64,000 nt of DNA from the NCBI RefSeq assembly GCF_900142775.1, contig NZ_FRCC01000001.1:186001-250000 (forward strand). The letters are read 5' to 3'. Source of the stretch: Flavobacterium flevense. GTDB taxonomy: Bacteria; Bacteroidota; Bacteroidia; Flavobacteriales; Flavobacteriaceae. A model generated the notes under the pieces. The model had not been told where the DNA came from, did not search any database, and was given only the letters and a program-made list of their open reading frames with translations. Shown here piece after piece: positions 18,317-26,749 of this stretch. Position numbers and translations under genes: made by a program. The first letter of the stretch is position 1. Every line of letters begins with the position of its first letter.

Positions 18317-20269
18317 CTAATTAAAGAAATTCCAGATCAAACCAAAACGAATACTCATATCACGGTACGGATTATTAGGTGTTGAATAATAATTGTTTCC
18401 GGTATATCCTGCATTAAAATGTTCAGCTTTCAGATAAATTCTGGTTCTTTGAATTTTGGCATTAATAAAGAAATCCAGGTTGGGATAATTCCCTATTTTC
18501 TTTTCCTGTTGAATAAAAAATTCGCCAATAACCGGATTATAATCATTTGCAAAATATTTTGTAAAATAATTTAAAGTGATTCCTGCCTGAAGAAACAGGG
18601 CTCTGTGAAAGAAATAATTGCTAAAATAAATAGTATTACGGCTCACTAATTCCGGAACATTTAAAATGGCTTCCTGCTGATCTGTCTTTTGATACAACAC
18701 AGTATTATTTAAAGCAAATTTTCCAAAAGTAAGCTCTTTACTCACTTTAAGAGAAAGGTATTTAATTGTTCCTCCAAACTGATTAGGCGTTACTATTTGC
18801 TGTGATTGATCAGTAGCCGAATTTTCAAAATACAAATGATCTGTCAAAGTCGATATTTGCAGTGAAGCATCAAACCATGGCGTTACGGCTTCTCCGCTAA
18901 TCACATTAATTTTCTCATTCTTAAAATTATTTGACCAGTTGTAGTTCACATAATTACTCTGGAACAAATTATAATTATCATTAGGTAGTTTATTTAAATT
19001 CTGGTACCCAAAAACAAACTGAAAATCGTCATTCAGATTATAATTTAACTTGGCATCCAAATTAGACAACGACTGATTTGTGATGGATCTTGACAGCAAA
19101 AATTTTCCATGCCATTTATTTTTCAGATATTCATATTGCCCGCCTGCACTATTGATCTGGCGGGATAAAGCAGAAGGAATTACACCATCATCCTGAATCA
19201 GGATACGTCCATAATAAAAATTACTGCGAAAATCATCCACAAAAAACTGAAACTTTCCCAGTGTTGTATTCTCATACACCAGACCTGCTTTATTATACAT
19301 TTTATTGTAATGGGTCTGATCTTTAAGATTAGAAGTTACAATAGCATCACCAAATCTGATTACCGACTGTGTTCCTACCGCTGAAGGTATTGTAGGCTGA
19401 TAGTATTCAAAAAATTTATTCTCATAATTGAACTGGTGTGTCACATATAAATTATTATTTCCTTGCTTAGGATTGATTCTGAAGATCTGATCTGTAAAAA
19501 TACGTTTGGCCTTCATAAAAGACTCCGCATCGGTAAAATACACCTGTAAACGCTGTCTGTTGTTAAAATCAGGATCTTCACTTTCAAAATCCTCAATAGT
19601 GGTGATTCCGCCATTTTCTTCATGCAAAGCATCTTGTCCGGTAAAATGAGCGTTCAAAAAATAACGCTTGCCGGTATCATTATAACTGGTTGTAAATCTA
19701 AAACTTCCGGTACTCACTAACTGATTTATGTATTTTCCTTCGGAACGTAATCCTTTATAAGCTATAGAAAAATTAAGATTTGGCGAAACGTTTACAGCAA
19801 AGAAGGAATCTACCGAATGTCCTTTTCCTAAAATCGATTTGAAATACAATTCCGTTACAGGAGTAGCAACAGAGCTATATCTGATTTGGTTTGCTTCCAG
19901 AAAATTAAATTGTTTTGCCTTAAAACCCATTTCCGGATAAGGAGATATTTCTGTTAACTTGTATTGAAGTTTGTTATACGGCTGGCCTTCATTGGGCAAA
20001 GCCAATAAACCAAAAAGATCTCTTCTAAGATAATTATGACTGTATTCCCGCTCAATAGTAAGTGCCGTATCCAGATAAGTGGTATCTCTTTCTAAAGTTA
20101 TAAAACGATACATATCCATAGTGGCCACTTTGGTTGTATCCTTATCCTTGTCATTAATTCCTTTTAATCTGTCTGAAAAAGATCTTTTAGGTTCTTCTTC
20201 TCTTGGATCATTTTGAGAGAACAACAGCGTAGGTACTATCAGGAAATATAAAAAAAAGAGAATTCTCAT
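18317..20269 (-). CDS. Putative outer-membrane porin
   Basis: 650 residues with a signal peptide (MRILFFLYFLIVPTLLFSQ) and a long alternation of polar and aromatic residues ending in FGLIWNFFN. That C-terminal Phe-rich strand is typical of outer-membrane beta-barrels. The overall layout matches the Bacteroidota putative-porin family (a soluble N-terminal part with YLDTALTIEREYSHNYLRRD, then a barrel). It may be glycosylated or lipid-exposed; the substrate is unknown. It is divergent from rnhB with a -7 element on each side. Confidence 0.78.
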   Translation of the reverse strand: MRILFFLYFLIVPTLLFSQNDPREEEPKRSFSDRLKGINDKDKDTTKVATMDMYRFITLERDTTYLDTALTIEREYSHNYLRRDLFGLLALPNEGQPYNKLQYKLTEISPYPEMGFKAKQFNFLEANQIRYSSVATPVTELYFKSILGKGHSVDSFFAVNVSPNLNFSIAYKGLRSEGKYINQLVSTGSFRFTTSYNDTGKRYFLNAHFTGQDALHEENGGITTIEDFESEDPDFNNRQRLQVYFTDAESFMKAKRIFTDQIFRINPKQGNNNLYVTHQFNYENKFFEYYQPTIPSAVGTQSVIRFGDAIVTSNLKDQTHYNKMYNKAGLVYENTTLGKFQFFVDDFRSNFYYGRILIQDDGVIPSALSRQINSAGGQYEYLKNKWHGKFLLSRSITNQSLSNLDAKLNYNLNDDFQFVFGYQNLNKLPNDNYNLFQSNYVNYNWSNNFKNEKINVISGEAVTPWFDASLQISTLTDHLYFENSATDQSQQIVTPNQFGGTIKYLSLKVSKELTFGKFALNNTVLYQKTDQQEAILNVPELVSRNTIYFSNYFFHRALFLQAGITLNYFTKYFANDYNPVIGEFFIQQEKKIGNYPNLDFFINAKIQRTRIYLKAEHFNAGYTGNNYYSTPNNPYRDMSIRFGLIWNFFN

Positions 20270-20317
20270 TCGGATCAGATATATAATTGGGCGTTTATTT
20301 TCAAACTAATAACGCAG

Positions 20318-20325
20318 CAAAGGTA
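20318..20325 (-). promoter_or_regulatory. -7 element of putative porin gene
   Basis: TACCTTTG on the minus strand matches TAnnTTTG, 48 bp upstream of the porin ATG. No clear -33 TTG is visible. Confidence 0.5.
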
Positions 20326-20411
20326 AACGATAAAAACGTATAAAAAAACATCTTCATTGCCACTTCTTTAATAGTAAATGTTAGAATAACGAACAATTAT
20401 ATTAAAAATTT

Positions 20412-20419
20412 TATCTTTG
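20412..20419 (+). promoter_or_regulatory. -7 element of rnhB
   Basis: TATCTTTG matches TAnnTTTG, 20 bp before the rnhB ATG, giving a very short leader. The -33 region has only a weak TTAG. Confidence 0.55.
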
Positions 20420-20439
20420 CTGTTCAAAAATAGTGCTGT

Positions 20440-21099
20440 ATGCTTGCCCCTAATTTTTCTACACTTATTATCGAAGCAGGAACCGATGAAGCAGGTCGTG
20501 GTTGTCTGGCTGGTCCTGTAACGGCTGCTGCTATAATTTTGCCACTGGATTTTGAAAACATGTTTTTAAATGACAGCAAACAATTGTCTGAAAAACTGAG
20601 AGAAAATCTGCGTCCTATAATCGAAGAGCAAGCCCTGAGTTTTGCTGTTACTCATTTATTTCCTGACGAAATTGACGAAATAAATATTCTGAATGCCTCA
20701 ATGAAAGGCATGCAGGAATCGATTTTGAAATTAAATCTCATTCCTCAATTTATTATTGTGGATGGAAACAGAAGTTTAAATGCCAAACTGGGTCTTAAAA
20801 ACACTACCGGAAAACAATTTACAACAGCAGAAATCGATTTATTAAAATCAATTCCCAATCAGAGTATTATAAAAGGAGATGCTAAATATTTGAGTATTGC
20901 TGCGGCTTCAGTACTGGCAAAAACCTATCGGGACGAATATATGAACCAGATTCATGAAGAATTTCCCATGTACAACTGGAAACAAAACAAAGGCTATCCT
21001 ACTAAAGAACATCGGGAAGCTATTAGAAAATACGGTACAACCAAATACCATCGAATGAGTTTTAGACTGTTGCCGGAACAACTGGTCTTAGATTTATAA
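20440..21099 (+). CDS. rnhB: Ribonuclease HII
   Basis: 219 residues. RNase HII cuts RNA in RNA/DNA hybrids and initiates removal of single misincorporated ribonucleotides. The first catalytic pair lies in [14 protein letters not shown] (D16, E17), followed by a conserved Asp in IIVDGNRS. A final Asp occurs in the helix with [17 protein letters not shown]. Length is normal. The gene stands alone between the divergent porin and the convergent lipB. Confidence 0.96.
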   Translation: MLAPNFSTLIIEAGTDEAGRGCLAGPVTAAAIILPLDFENMFLNDSKQLSEKLRENLRPIIEEQALSFAVTHLFPDEIDEINILNASMKGMQESILKLNLIPQFIIVDGNRSLNAKLGLKNTTGKQFTTAEIDLLKSIPNQSIIKGDAKYLSIAAASVLAKTYRDEYMNQIHEEFPMYNWKQNKGYPTKEHREAIRKYGTTKYHRMSFRLLPEQLVLDL

Positions 21100-21194
21100 T
21101 TTTTTTTTAAACATATAAGTCATGTAAGTTTTTTTAAGCTTCATTGCTTTATTTCCTCAATTAAGTTCATATAAGCTTTGCGAACTTAGCGTGT

Positions 21195-21240
21195 CACCCT
21201 GAGCTTGTCGAAGGGCTTTGTGTCCCGATAGCTATCAGGA
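21195..21240. repeat. Two REP-like palindromic repeat remnants
   Basis: CACCCTGAGCTTGTCGAAGG begins at 21195, and the near-palindrome TCCCGATAGCTATCAGGA spans 21223-21240 (one mismatch). From memory both resemble intergenic repeats found in many Bacteroidota genomes. They lie between the convergent rnhB and lipB and might end transcripts or be inert mobile repeats. Confidence 0.6.
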
Positions 21241-21246
21241 TTGCGT

Positions 21247-21948
21247 TTAAATAAAAAACTCAGCTTCAAACAATTCTGCAAAATGTTTCAGGATTTTTGC
21301 TTTCACTTCTTGCTCATCTACTTTCTCAACACCTAATTCGACATTTAAAGTAGTTACTGCTTTTCCACGAATGCCACAAGGAATAATATTATCAAAATAA
21401 CCTAAATCGGCATTGACATTTAAGGCAAATCCGTGCATGGTTACCCAGCGCGAAGCACGTACACCCATGGCACAAATTTTTCGGGCAAATGGTGTTCCTA
21501 CACCCATCCAGACTCCTGTTTCACCATCACTTCTCCCCGATTCCACTCCATATTCCGCCAAAGTCAGAATAATAGCTTCTTCCAGAAAACGTAAATATTT
21601 ATGAATATCGGTAAAGAAATTTTCTAAGTCTAAAATGGGATAACCTACTATTTGTCCCGGTCCGTGATAGGTGATATCACCGCCTCGATTGATTTTGTAA
21701 AAAGTAGCTCCTTTAGCTTCCAATTGTTTTTCAGACAGCAGCAAATTGTCTAAATCACCGCTTTTCCCTAAAGTATACACATGTGGATGTTCAACAAACA
21801 GTAAATAATTAGGCGTTGGAAGTTCGGTTTCTTCTCTACGGTTTTGAATTTTCAGGTCAACAATTCCTTTGAATAATTCTTCCTGATATTCCCAGGTAGC
21901 TTTATAATCTTTAGTACCTAAATCTTGAAGTTGGATTTTTTTGTTCAT
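21247..21948 (-). CDS. lipB: Octanoyltransferase LipB
   Basis: 233 residues. LipB moves octanoyl from acyl-carrier protein to lipoyl domains, the first step of de novo lipoate attachment. The signature GGDITYHGPGQIVGYPI lies in the centre. The catalytic Cys is in IPCGIRGKAVT, and the Lys in ARKICAMGVR completes the dyad. LipA is not in the window. The gene is convergent with rnhB, with repeats in between. Confidence 0.96.
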   Translation of the reverse strand: MNKKIQLQDLGTKDYKATWEYQEELFKGIVDLKIQNRREETELPTPNYLLFVEHPHVYTLGKSGDLDNLLLSEKQLEAKGATFYKINRGGDITYHGPGQIVGYPILDLENFFTDIHKYLRFLEEAIILTLAEYGVESGRSDGETGVWMGVGTPFARKICAMGVRASRWVTMHGFALNVNADLGYFDNIIPCGIRGKAVTTLNVELGVEKVDEQEVKAKILKHFAELFEAEFFI

Positions 21949-21950
21949 CT

Positions 21951-21975
21951 GTCATTGTGAGGAGCGAAGTAATTT
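21951..21975. repeat. Dispersed repeat remnant upstream of lipB
   Basis: GTCATTGTGAGGAGCGAAGT is, from memory, a variant of a common Bacteroidota intergenic repeat (GTCATTGCGAGGAACGAAG...). It starts 2 bp upstream of the lipB start codon. Confidence 0.5.
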
Positions 21976-22080
21976 TTCTCGTTCGTTCATTTGTGAAATG
22001 CAAAAATACAATTTATTATTCTGTTTTCCACGCAGTCACAACAACATAACAAATGAGGTTATTTTACCACAAATTACACC

Positions 22081-22118
22081 AATTATCACAAATTAATCTA
22101 TGGAAATTTGTGATAATT
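22081..22118. repeat. 14-bp inverted repeat
   Basis: AATTATCACAAATT (22081-22094) and AATTTGTGATAATT (22105-22118) are perfect complements around a 10-nt loop. It lies just past the 3' end of the minus-strand lipoprotein gene (stop at 22147). It lacks a T-run on that strand, so it may stabilise the 3' end or be a REP-like repeat. Confidence 0.65.
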
Positions 22119-22146
22119 TGCGGTTTAAATGAAATCGAATTTACTA

Positions 22147-22902
22147 TTATTCAAAAACCACATTCAGATTTAGTTTTTCGGGATGTTCCATGTAATCTAC
22201 AAATGGATATTCTACTGTAACCGTTTTTCTGTCGGCACTAAATAAGGCATCGGGATTAGAAACTGTTTTTACTGCTTTAGGAAAATGGTATTTTAAAGTA
22301 TATTTAGAGGAAGCAAAAATCATTTTTGTCATCCCAAGAGAATCATTTTTTATTTTAGCTAAAGCTTCTTTATCAATTATGGCTTTACGGCTAAAAGTTT
22401 TACCAGTATAAGCAAAGTCTATTTTTGCATTATTGTCCATACTGTTTTCCAGCGGATTAGATGTTCCCTCGCTATCTGATTTTCCTTTTAAATCCTTAAG
22501 TGTTTTAAAACCGTCCATCATGTTTTGAAGATCAGCCACGTTTTTAAAAGGCGTATCCATGGAGAATAAAAACTGTTGTTTTTCGGCATTCATTTTTATA
22601 TGCATCATAAAATTTTCCATTTTTTTCAATGCCGCTTGTTGCTCGGTAGACAATTTGGAAATACTGTCTTTTTTAGCTTCAAAAATTTCTTTGAATGAAA
22701 AAACAGAATCAATAACCTTAGCATCATTTTTTTGACTCAAACTCTCTGTCAGTTTATCGCCAGCCATGGCCATTAAACCCGAACCATCTATTTCTAATGC
22801 AAAAGTTCCGGTTCCGTCGTCTTTTACATCGAGGTTTTCGGTGAAGTTGCAGCTTGTTAATACCAATAAAAAAGTAAGAAGGAGTAAAAATTTTGATTTC
22901 AT
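22147..22902 (-). CDS. Predicted lipoprotein of unknown function
   Basis: 251 residues with a lipoprotein signal (MKSKFLLLLTFLLVLTSC, lipobox Cys at 18). The mature part starts NFTENLDVKDDGTGTFALEIDGSGL. The remainder is helical and charged and ends in a beta-rich segment (KTVTVEYPFVDYMEHPEKLNLNVVF). I do not recognise a family. The ATG at 22900-22902 is chosen because a -7 promoter element overlaps the upstream TTG extension. Confidence 0.7.
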   Translation of the reverse strand: MKSKFLLLLTFLLVLTSCNFTENLDVKDDGTGTFALEIDGSGLMAMAGDKLTESLSQKNDAKVIDSVFSFKEIFEAKKDSISKLSTEQQAALKKMENFMMHIKMNAEKQQFLFSMDTPFKNVADLQNMMDGFKTLKDLKGKSDSEGTSNPLENSMDNNAKIDFAYTGKTFSRKAIIDKEALAKIKNDSLGMTKMIFASSKYTLKYHFPKAVKTVSNPDALFSADRKTVTVEYPFVDYMEHPEKLNLNVVFE

Positions 22903-22920
22903 CGTGCTTTTATTTTTTCC

Positions 22921-22928
22921 CAAATATA
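22921..22928 (-). promoter_or_regulatory. -7 element of lipoprotein gene
   Basis: TATATTTG on the minus strand matches the consensus and lies 18 bp before the ATG, ruling out the longer TTG-started frame. Confidence 0.55.
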
Positions 22929-23009
22929 CAAACTAATGCAACGAAGTTGAGAAGACACAAAGTTTTATTTCTTTCGATTTTAATTGACTTTTAAAATTAA
23001 AACAAGATT

Positions 23010-23035
23010 GTCAGTTTGAGCGAAGTCGAGAACTT
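23010..23035. repeat. Dispersed repeat remnant
   Basis: GTCAGTTTGAGCGAAGTCGA onwards resembles the common Bacteroidota repeat with core GAGCGAAGTCGAAGAA, as I remember it. It lies in the 192-bp spacer between the lipoprotein gene and the next small gene. Confidence 0.5.
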
Positions 23036-23094
23036 TTGATTAATTTAAAAGAATCATATCGATAGCGGATTTACACCTAAAATCCGCTATCAGA

Positions 23095-23547
23095 TTAGAC
23101 ACCGTATTTTTTTTCTAATCGTTTAAGTCTTTTTAAAATTCGTAAACTTCCATTTGCTGTATTCGGTAATTTCCAAAAGTCAGTTTCAAACCATACAATA
23201 CACACTTTATATGCAGATTCAATATCATTCTTTTTTTCATAAGCTTTTGCAAGCCTTTCATATGTCACTGGTGTATAAATTCCTTGTTTAATACTTTCAT
23301 CTAAAATAATAATTTGTAAATCAATATTATTTGCTTTAGTTGCCTCATCATATTCTGATAAATGATTTAGAATGTTATATTTTTGGTCGTATTGCGCTAT
23401 TTTATTGTAAACCTCGTGAAAGAGTTTTTGAGTAACTGAAACATACTCAGAATAATTATTTAAACAATTTTCTAAGTACATTTTTGTATCTCCTGAAACT
23501 TCCTTTTCAATTTCTTTTTGTCGTTCAATAGATAACTTGTTAATCAT
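23095..23547 (-). CDS. Hypothetical protein, TPR-like helices
   Basis: 150 residues, soluble and helical. The segment IYTPVTYERLAKAYEKKNDIESAYKVCIVWFE looks like one tetratricopeptide-type helix pair, with the A-x3-Y and Ala/Gly spacing of TPR motifs. It ends in a Lys/Arg-rich helix. I cannot assign a function. It sits in an AT-rich, repeat-bordered stretch between lipoprotein and lysS genes, together with another orphan gene, and may be accessory DNA. Confidence 0.6.
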   Translation of the reverse strand: MINKLSIERQKEIEKEVSGDTKMYLENCLNNYSEYVSVTQKLFHEVYNKIAQYDQKYNILNHLSEYDEATKANNIDLQIIILDESIKQGIYTPVTYERLAKAYEKKNDIESAYKVCIVWFETDFWKLPNTANGSLRILKRLKRLEKKYGV

Positions 23548-23620
23548 ATTTTAAAATTCTTTTTAGTTAACCGAATATAGTATCTAATGTAGTTTGACCG
23601 CTAAAAGATGTTTGCGGATT

Positions 23621-24094
23621 TTAAAAATTAAATCCGATGTCAATTATACCTTTTTCAATTAAAATCCCAACTATGGTAGCTGCTAACGGAATTATAAAAG
23701 CCCACCAAAATTTAACTATAAATGAAACAATTAAAATATATTGTTTTTCATTTGTTTTAGGAGGGGTTATTTGTTTAATTTCTGTTTTGTCAATTTTTAA
23801 AAAGTCAGATTGATTAAATTGACCTATTGTTGCCCCTGAAAAATCGTGGCTAACTATGAATTTGTCTTTATGAGAATACCATTTTTCAAAATCACTCATT
23901 GATTTTACATCCAATAGTTTATGAAATAAAAATCCGTCTGAAACTTCAAATGAATTTGTATTTTTTTTAGAAATTATTTTATATGATTTTAGAAAATTGA
24001 TTAAATCACTAATATTTTTTTCATGCGATTTGTGATCAACTATATTATTTGACTCTTTAACTTCCTTTAGAAAATTTATTTGTGATTCTGTCAT
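23621..24094 (-). CDS. Hypothetical protein with C-terminal membrane helix
   Basis: 157 residues. The N-terminal two thirds are charged and soluble. One or two C-terminal hydrophobic segments (YILIVSFIVKFWWAFIIPLAATIVGILI) suggest a tail-anchored membrane protein. No family is recognised. It lies 73 bp before the preceding orphan gene on the same strand, so the two may form one unit. The ATG at 24092-24094 is used rather than an upstream TTG. Confidence 0.6.
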   Translation of the reverse strand: MTESQINFLKEVKESNNIVDHKSHEKNISDLINFLKSYKIISKKNTNSFEVSDGFLFHKLLDVKSMSDFEKWYSHKDKFIVSHDFSGATIGQFNQSDFLKIDKTEIKQITPPKTNEKQYILIVSFIVKFWWAFIIPLAATIVGILIEKGIIDIGFNF

Positions 24095-24205
24095 TCCCAA
24101 ATTTCGTTTATATCTACAAGTTTACACAACTTTAAAAGATTTACAAAACTACTACAACAGTTTTTTCTTTCTTTTTTGCTTCTGAAAATGAAATCTTTGT
24201 AAAAT

Positions 24206-24268
24206 AGCCCCGATAGCAGTGAAAATCCTCCCGATTTTTCTTCGGGAGATTGTAACGGATAGCGGGAC
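24206..24268. other. Structured repeat element upstream of lysS
   Basis: A hairpin element. The inner stem CTCCCGA/TCGGGAG (24228-24234 with 24242-24248) is extended by AAT/ATT across a bulged C. The outer stem is CCCG/CGGG (24209-24212 with 24263-24266), and the internal loop carries a GATAGC on each side. From memory, very similar sequences (a GATAGC-AGTG half, a variable GC-rich hairpin, then TAACGGATAGCGGGA) recur between genes of flavobacteria. It is either a small mobile repeat or a structured RNA. Confidence 0.6.
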
Positions 24269-24314
24269 AAACCGCAATTAAAAACGGGAATTTTCTGCTC
24301 CTAAAAAAACTTTT

Positions 24315-24354
24315 CCTTAGCAACTTAGAAACTTTGCAACTTTGCGACTTAAAA
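24315..24354. repeat. Period-8 repeat upstream of lysS
   Basis: Five degenerate octads beginning CCTTAGCA ACTTAGAA, then ACTTTGCA, ACTTTGCG and ACTTAAAA. One unit supplies the TTTG that serves as the -33 element of the lysS promoter. The same CTTwGnG-type octads lie upstream of alaS on the other strand. Confidence 0.6.
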
Positions 24355-24364
24355 AGTATCTTTG
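24333..24364 (+). promoter_or_regulatory. Promoter of lysS
   Basis: -33 TTTG (24333-24336), a 20-nt spacer and -7 TATCTTTG (24357-24364), followed 22 bp later by the lysS ATG. Confidence 0.7.
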
Positions 24365-24386
24365 CGGTCTTAAAAATCAGACTATA

Positions 24387-26090
24387 ATGGCATTATCCGA
24401 ACAAGAAATTATCCGAAGAGAAAAACTTCAATCCTTACGCAATTTGGGAATCAATCCTTATCCTGCTAATCTTTTTCCAGTAAATCATACTTCTAAACAG
24501 ATAAAGGAATCATTTGAAGAAGGCAAAAAGGTGATTGTTGCCGGGCGTTTGATGAGTGTAAGAGATCAGGGAAAAGCTTGTTTTGCTGAATTGCAGGATA
24601 GTGAAGGACGTATTCAACTGTACGTAAACCGCGATGTTTTGTGTGAAGGTGATGATAAAACTTTATACAACCAGGTATTCAAAAAATTAACCGATTTGGG
24701 AGATTTTATTGGTATTGAAGGAGAATTGTTTACTACAAAAGTGGGTGCACAATGTATTCGCGTGGACGGATTTACTTTTTTAAGTAAAACTTTACGTCCG
24801 TTGCCGTTACCAAAAGTAGATGAAGACGGAAAAGTGCACGATGCATTTAACGATGCTGAATTGCGTTACCGTATGCGTTATGTGGATTTAACGGTGAACC
24901 AAAACGTAAAAGATACTTTTATCAAGCGTACTAAATTGTTCAACGCTATGCGTGGATTTTTTAATGATGCCGGATATCTTGAGGTGGAAACTCCTGTTTT
25001 GCAAGCGATTCCTGGTGGTGCTGCGGCACGTCCGTTTATTACGCATCATAACTCATTAGACATTCCCTTGTACATGCGTATTGCGAATGAGTTGTATTTA
25101 AAAAGATTGATTGTAGGTGGTTTTGATGGAGTATATGAGTTTTCGAAAAACTTCCGTAACGAAGGAATGGACAGAACGCACAACCCGGAATTTACCGCCA
25201 TGGAAATATATGTGGCCTACAAAGACTACAACTGGATGATGGAATTTACGGAGAAGTTGCTGGAACATTGCGCTATTGGCGTGAATGGTACGAGTGATGC
25301 TACTTTTGGCGAACACCAAATTAGTTTCAAAGCGCCTTATGCCCGTGTGACGATGACGGATTCTATCAAACATTTTACCGGTTTTGATATTTCCGGCAAA
25401 AGCGAAGCTGAATTATATGAAGCTGCTAAAGGCATGGGAATTGAAGTAGATGAAACCATGGGGAAAGGAAAGCTGATTGATGAAATTTTTGGCGCTAAAT
25501 GTGAAGGAAATTATATTCAGCCAACATTTATCACCGATTATCCAAAAGAAATGTCTCCGCTTTGTAAAGAACACCGTGACAATCCGGAGCTTACGGAGCG
25601 TTTTGAATTGATGGTTTGTGGAAAAGAAGTTGCCAATGCGTATTCTGAATTAAATGACCCAATTGATCAAAGAGAGCGTTTTGAAGATCAGATGCGTCTG
25701 GCTGCCAAAGGTGATGATGAAGCGAATGGAATTATTGACGAAGATTTCTTAAGAGCTTTAGAATACGGAATGCCTCCAACATCCGGATTAGGAATTGGAA
25801 TGGACCGTTTGATGATGTTCCTGACGAATAATGCTTCTATCCAGGAAGTTTTATTGTTCCCGCAAATGCGTCCTGAGAAAAAACAAGTGTCAATAGAACT
25901 TTCTGACGAAGAAAAATTTATCGTAGACTTATTGAAAAAAAGTGAAAATAAAATGGACTTAACGCAACTAAAAATTGCTGCAAATTTAAGCGGTAAAAAA
26001 TGGGATGCTGCCATGAAAGGTTTGTCTAAACACGGCTTGACTAAAGTAGCTGTCGAAGGCGAAAGTAAAATGGTGGAATTAGTGGGATAA
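24387..26090 (+). CDS. lysS: Lysyl-tRNA synthetase, class II
   Basis: 567 residues. It charges tRNA-Lys. An N-terminal OB-fold anticodon-binding domain (GRLMSVRDQGKACFAELQDSEG) is followed by the class II catalytic core with motif 2 (FRNEGMDRTHNPEFTAMEIY) and motif 3 (GLGIGMDRLMM). A C-terminal extension of about 65 residues after motif 3 (KKQVSIELSDEEKFIVDLLKK...) is longer than the E. coli enzyme and is helical. I start at MALSEQE (24387). The TTG extension to 24342 overlaps the promoter and is rejected. Confidence 0.97.
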   Translation: MALSEQEIIRREKLQSLRNLGINPYPANLFPVNHTSKQIKESFEEGKKVIVAGRLMSVRDQGKACFAELQDSEGRIQLYVNRDVLCEGDDKTLYNQVFKKLTDLGDFIGIEGELFTTKVGAQCIRVDGFTFLSKTLRPLPLPKVDEDGKVHDAFNDAELRYRMRYVDLTVNQNVKDTFIKRTKLFNAMRGFFNDAGYLEVETPVLQAIPGGAAARPFITHHNSLDIPLYMRIANELYLKRLIVGGFDGVYEFSKNFRNEGMDRTHNPEFTAMEIYVAYKDYNWMMEFTEKLLEHCAIGVNGTSDATFGEHQISFKAPYARVTMTDSIKHFTGFDISGKSEAELYEAAKGMGIEVDETMGKGKLIDEIFGAKCEGNYIQPTFITDYPKEMSPLCKEHRDNPELTERFELMVCGKEVANAYSELNDPIDQRERFEDQMRLAAKGDDEANGIIDEDFLRALEYGMPPTSGLGIGMDRLMMFLTNNASIQEVLLFPQMRPEKKQVSIELSDEEKFIVDLLKKSENKMDLTQLKIAANLSGKKWDAAMKGLSKHGLTKVAVEGESKMVELVG

Positions 26091-26112
26091 GTTTTTTAAA
26101 AATCTATATTAC

Positions 26113-26143
26113 AAAAGGAACTTCATAACGGAGTTCCTTTTTT
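26113..26143. terminator. Convergent terminator between lysS and rloB-like gene
   Basis: AAAAGGAACT (26113-26122) pairs with AGTTCCTTTT (26132-26141), followed by T on the plus strand and by A/T on the other. It serves lysS and possibly the convergent RloB gene, whose stop abuts it. Confidence 0.85.
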
Positions 26144-26747
26144 ATGTTCTTTGATTTTCTAAAAATTGTACCAACTCACAAACATTTGAATAAGGGTTTA
26201 GATTAAAAACTTCAACTCCATAATTATTTGCAACAACAGACAATCTCACATTTTCAGCATTTGATTTAGCAGTAGTGATTTTATCTTTGAGAATTGAATA
26301 ATGCTTAAAATCATTCTTCTCATAATTTTCCATTCTTGCACATTTCTTTAGTTCTTTTTCTAATTCTGCCTCAGAAACAAAAGCTTTTGTAGAATTTTTA
26401 AAATGTAACAAATACCAAAACTCAAAACAAATACTTGAAAAAATTACTGTTATATTTTTATCTATTGCTAACTTAAAAGCTTCATCTCTTTTAGGCTGAT
26501 TGTCATGATCAAAAACCACAAATATCTTTTCAATTCCTTCTCGTTTAGCTTTTTTGATTGCTTCTTCCACAACTCCTTTACAATCGACTTTATTACTTTG
26601 AAGAACACTTACGCCAATAGTTTTAGGTAAGCGAAAATCTTCTTTCATTGCAGTGAAATAATTTTCCTCAGTCTTACCTTCACAAAGAATCAATATTTTA
26701 GATTTAAGTTCCCTTGTCTTAAAGTTGTTTTTAGGTCTTTTAGCCAT
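26142..26747 (-). CDS. rloB: RloB-like Toprim-type protein (defence candidate)
   Basis: 201 residues. The RloB pattern is clear: an N-terminal basic lead, ILILCEGKTEENYF with the Toprim-style Glu, IFVVFDHDNQPKRDEAF with a D-x-D pair, and SICFEFWYLLHF, the family's hallmark helix. Toprim domains in OLD, PARIS and AbiL systems act as nucleases. The gene begins 2 bp after the preceding ATPase gene, so the two form one translational unit. AbiLii of lactococcal AbiL and RloB near type I restriction loci are the closest functional precedents I know. The pairing is seen; a role in defence is inference. Confidence 0.82.
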   Translation of the reverse strand: MAKRPKNNFKTRELKSKILILCEGKTEENYFTAMKEDFRLPKTIGVSVLQSNKVDCKGVVEEAIKKAKREGIEKIFVVFDHDNQPKRDEAFKLAIDKNITVIFSSICFEFWYLLHFKNSTKAFVSEAELEKELKKCARMENYEKNDFKHYSILKDKITTAKSNAENVRLSVVANNYGVEVFNLNPYSNVCELVQFLENQRT

Positions 26748-26749
26748 AT

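Noticed and set aside
24342..24386. TTG-started N-terminal extension of lysS
   Set aside because: It overlaps a consensus promoter (TATCTTTG at 24357-24364); the ATG at 24387 is the credible start.
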